Shown here piece by piece: positions 6,337-6,395 of a DNA stretch of 6,395 nt; positions within the stretch are counted from its first letter, which is position 1, and every line of letters begins with the position of its first letter. Position numbers and translations under genes: made by a program. The DNA is taken from NCBI GenBank assembly GCA_017548805.1, contig JAFYZE010000172.1, positions 1 to 6,395 of the forward strand, in the 5' to 3' direction. The stretch is from Bacteroidales bacterium (lineage in GTDB: Bacteria; Bacteroidota; Bacteroidia; Bacteroidales; UBA932). The notes under the pieces are model-generated. The model saw only the letters and a program-made list of their open reading frames with translations, was not told the origin of the DNA and did not search any database.

Positions 6337-6395
6337 ATGAACGGATTTCTCAAAAAGCTTTTGACTTGGCTCGTCCTTCCTGCCATCATCGTCGC
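6337..6395 (+). CDS. N-terminal start of an unidentified membrane or secreted protein (cut by window end)
   Basis: An ATG at 6337, preceded by an A-rich stretch and a well-placed promoter, opens a frame that stays open to the window end. It gives 19 full codons: MNGFLKKLL at the start, then a hydrophobic run of W, L, V, P, A and I residues. Two lysines followed by a hydrophobic helix indicate an N-terminal membrane anchor or signal sequence. Nothing more can be said about the function. The gene is divergent from the operon and shares its control region. Confidence 0.6.
   Translation, partial: MNGFLKKLLTWLVLPAIIV

Noticed and set aside
1..6395. Search by eye for CRISPR arrays, insertion sequences, tRNA or rRNA genes, and phage or defence genes
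   Set aside because: No spaced repeats, terminal inverted repeats, transposase or RNA-gene signatures were seen. Nearly all of the window is accounted for by coding sequence.

Overview
The window looks like chromosomal housekeeping DNA from a fairly GC-rich member of the Bacteroidota, probably order Bacteroidales. The reasons are two promoter-like sequences of the Bacteroidota type (-33 TTTG / -7 TAnnTTTG), A-rich stretches instead of Shine-Dalgarno sites before starts, and a set of FKBP-type lipoproteins behind a DHH phosphoesterase. The genus cannot be named from the sequence alone.

Layout. Positions 1-273 (+) hold the C-terminal end of acetate kinase (ackA). It meets, tail to tail, a six-gene minus-strand block running from 6238 down to 277. 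In order of transcription this block encodes: a DHH/DHHA1 phosphoesterase of the NrnA type (6238-5189), a short FKBP-like lipoprotein (5183-4635), a longer lipoprotein with two FKBP-like domains (4628-3594), a MATE-family multidrug/metabolite exporter (3591-2194), a cytidylate-kinase-like P-loop protein (2189-1578), and a membrane-anchored serine hydrolase of the class C beta-lactamase fold (1581-277). Every junction is a gap of 2-6 nt or a 4-nt ATGA overlap, so the block is almost certainly one operon with coupled translation. The only sizeable intergenic region, 6239-6336, is AT-rich and carries two overlapping divergent promoter-like elements. One serves the operon. The other serves a plus-strand gene at 6337 of which only 19 codons are visible.

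How the genes fit together. Three of the six products are probably exported and anchored in the envelope (two lipoproteins and the serine hydrolase), and one is an inner-membrane exporter. The NrnA-type enzyme and the kinase-like protein are cytoplasmic and act on nucleotides. A shared theme of envelope folding and maintenance with nucleotide turnover is only an inference. I see no mobile element, CRISPR array, RNA gene or clear defence system, and no strong evidence of a new system. The points most worth a second look are the degenerate FKBP domains, the coupling of the MATE transporter to a kinase-like gene, the interleaved divergent promoters, and the 3-nt convergent junction at 273/277.
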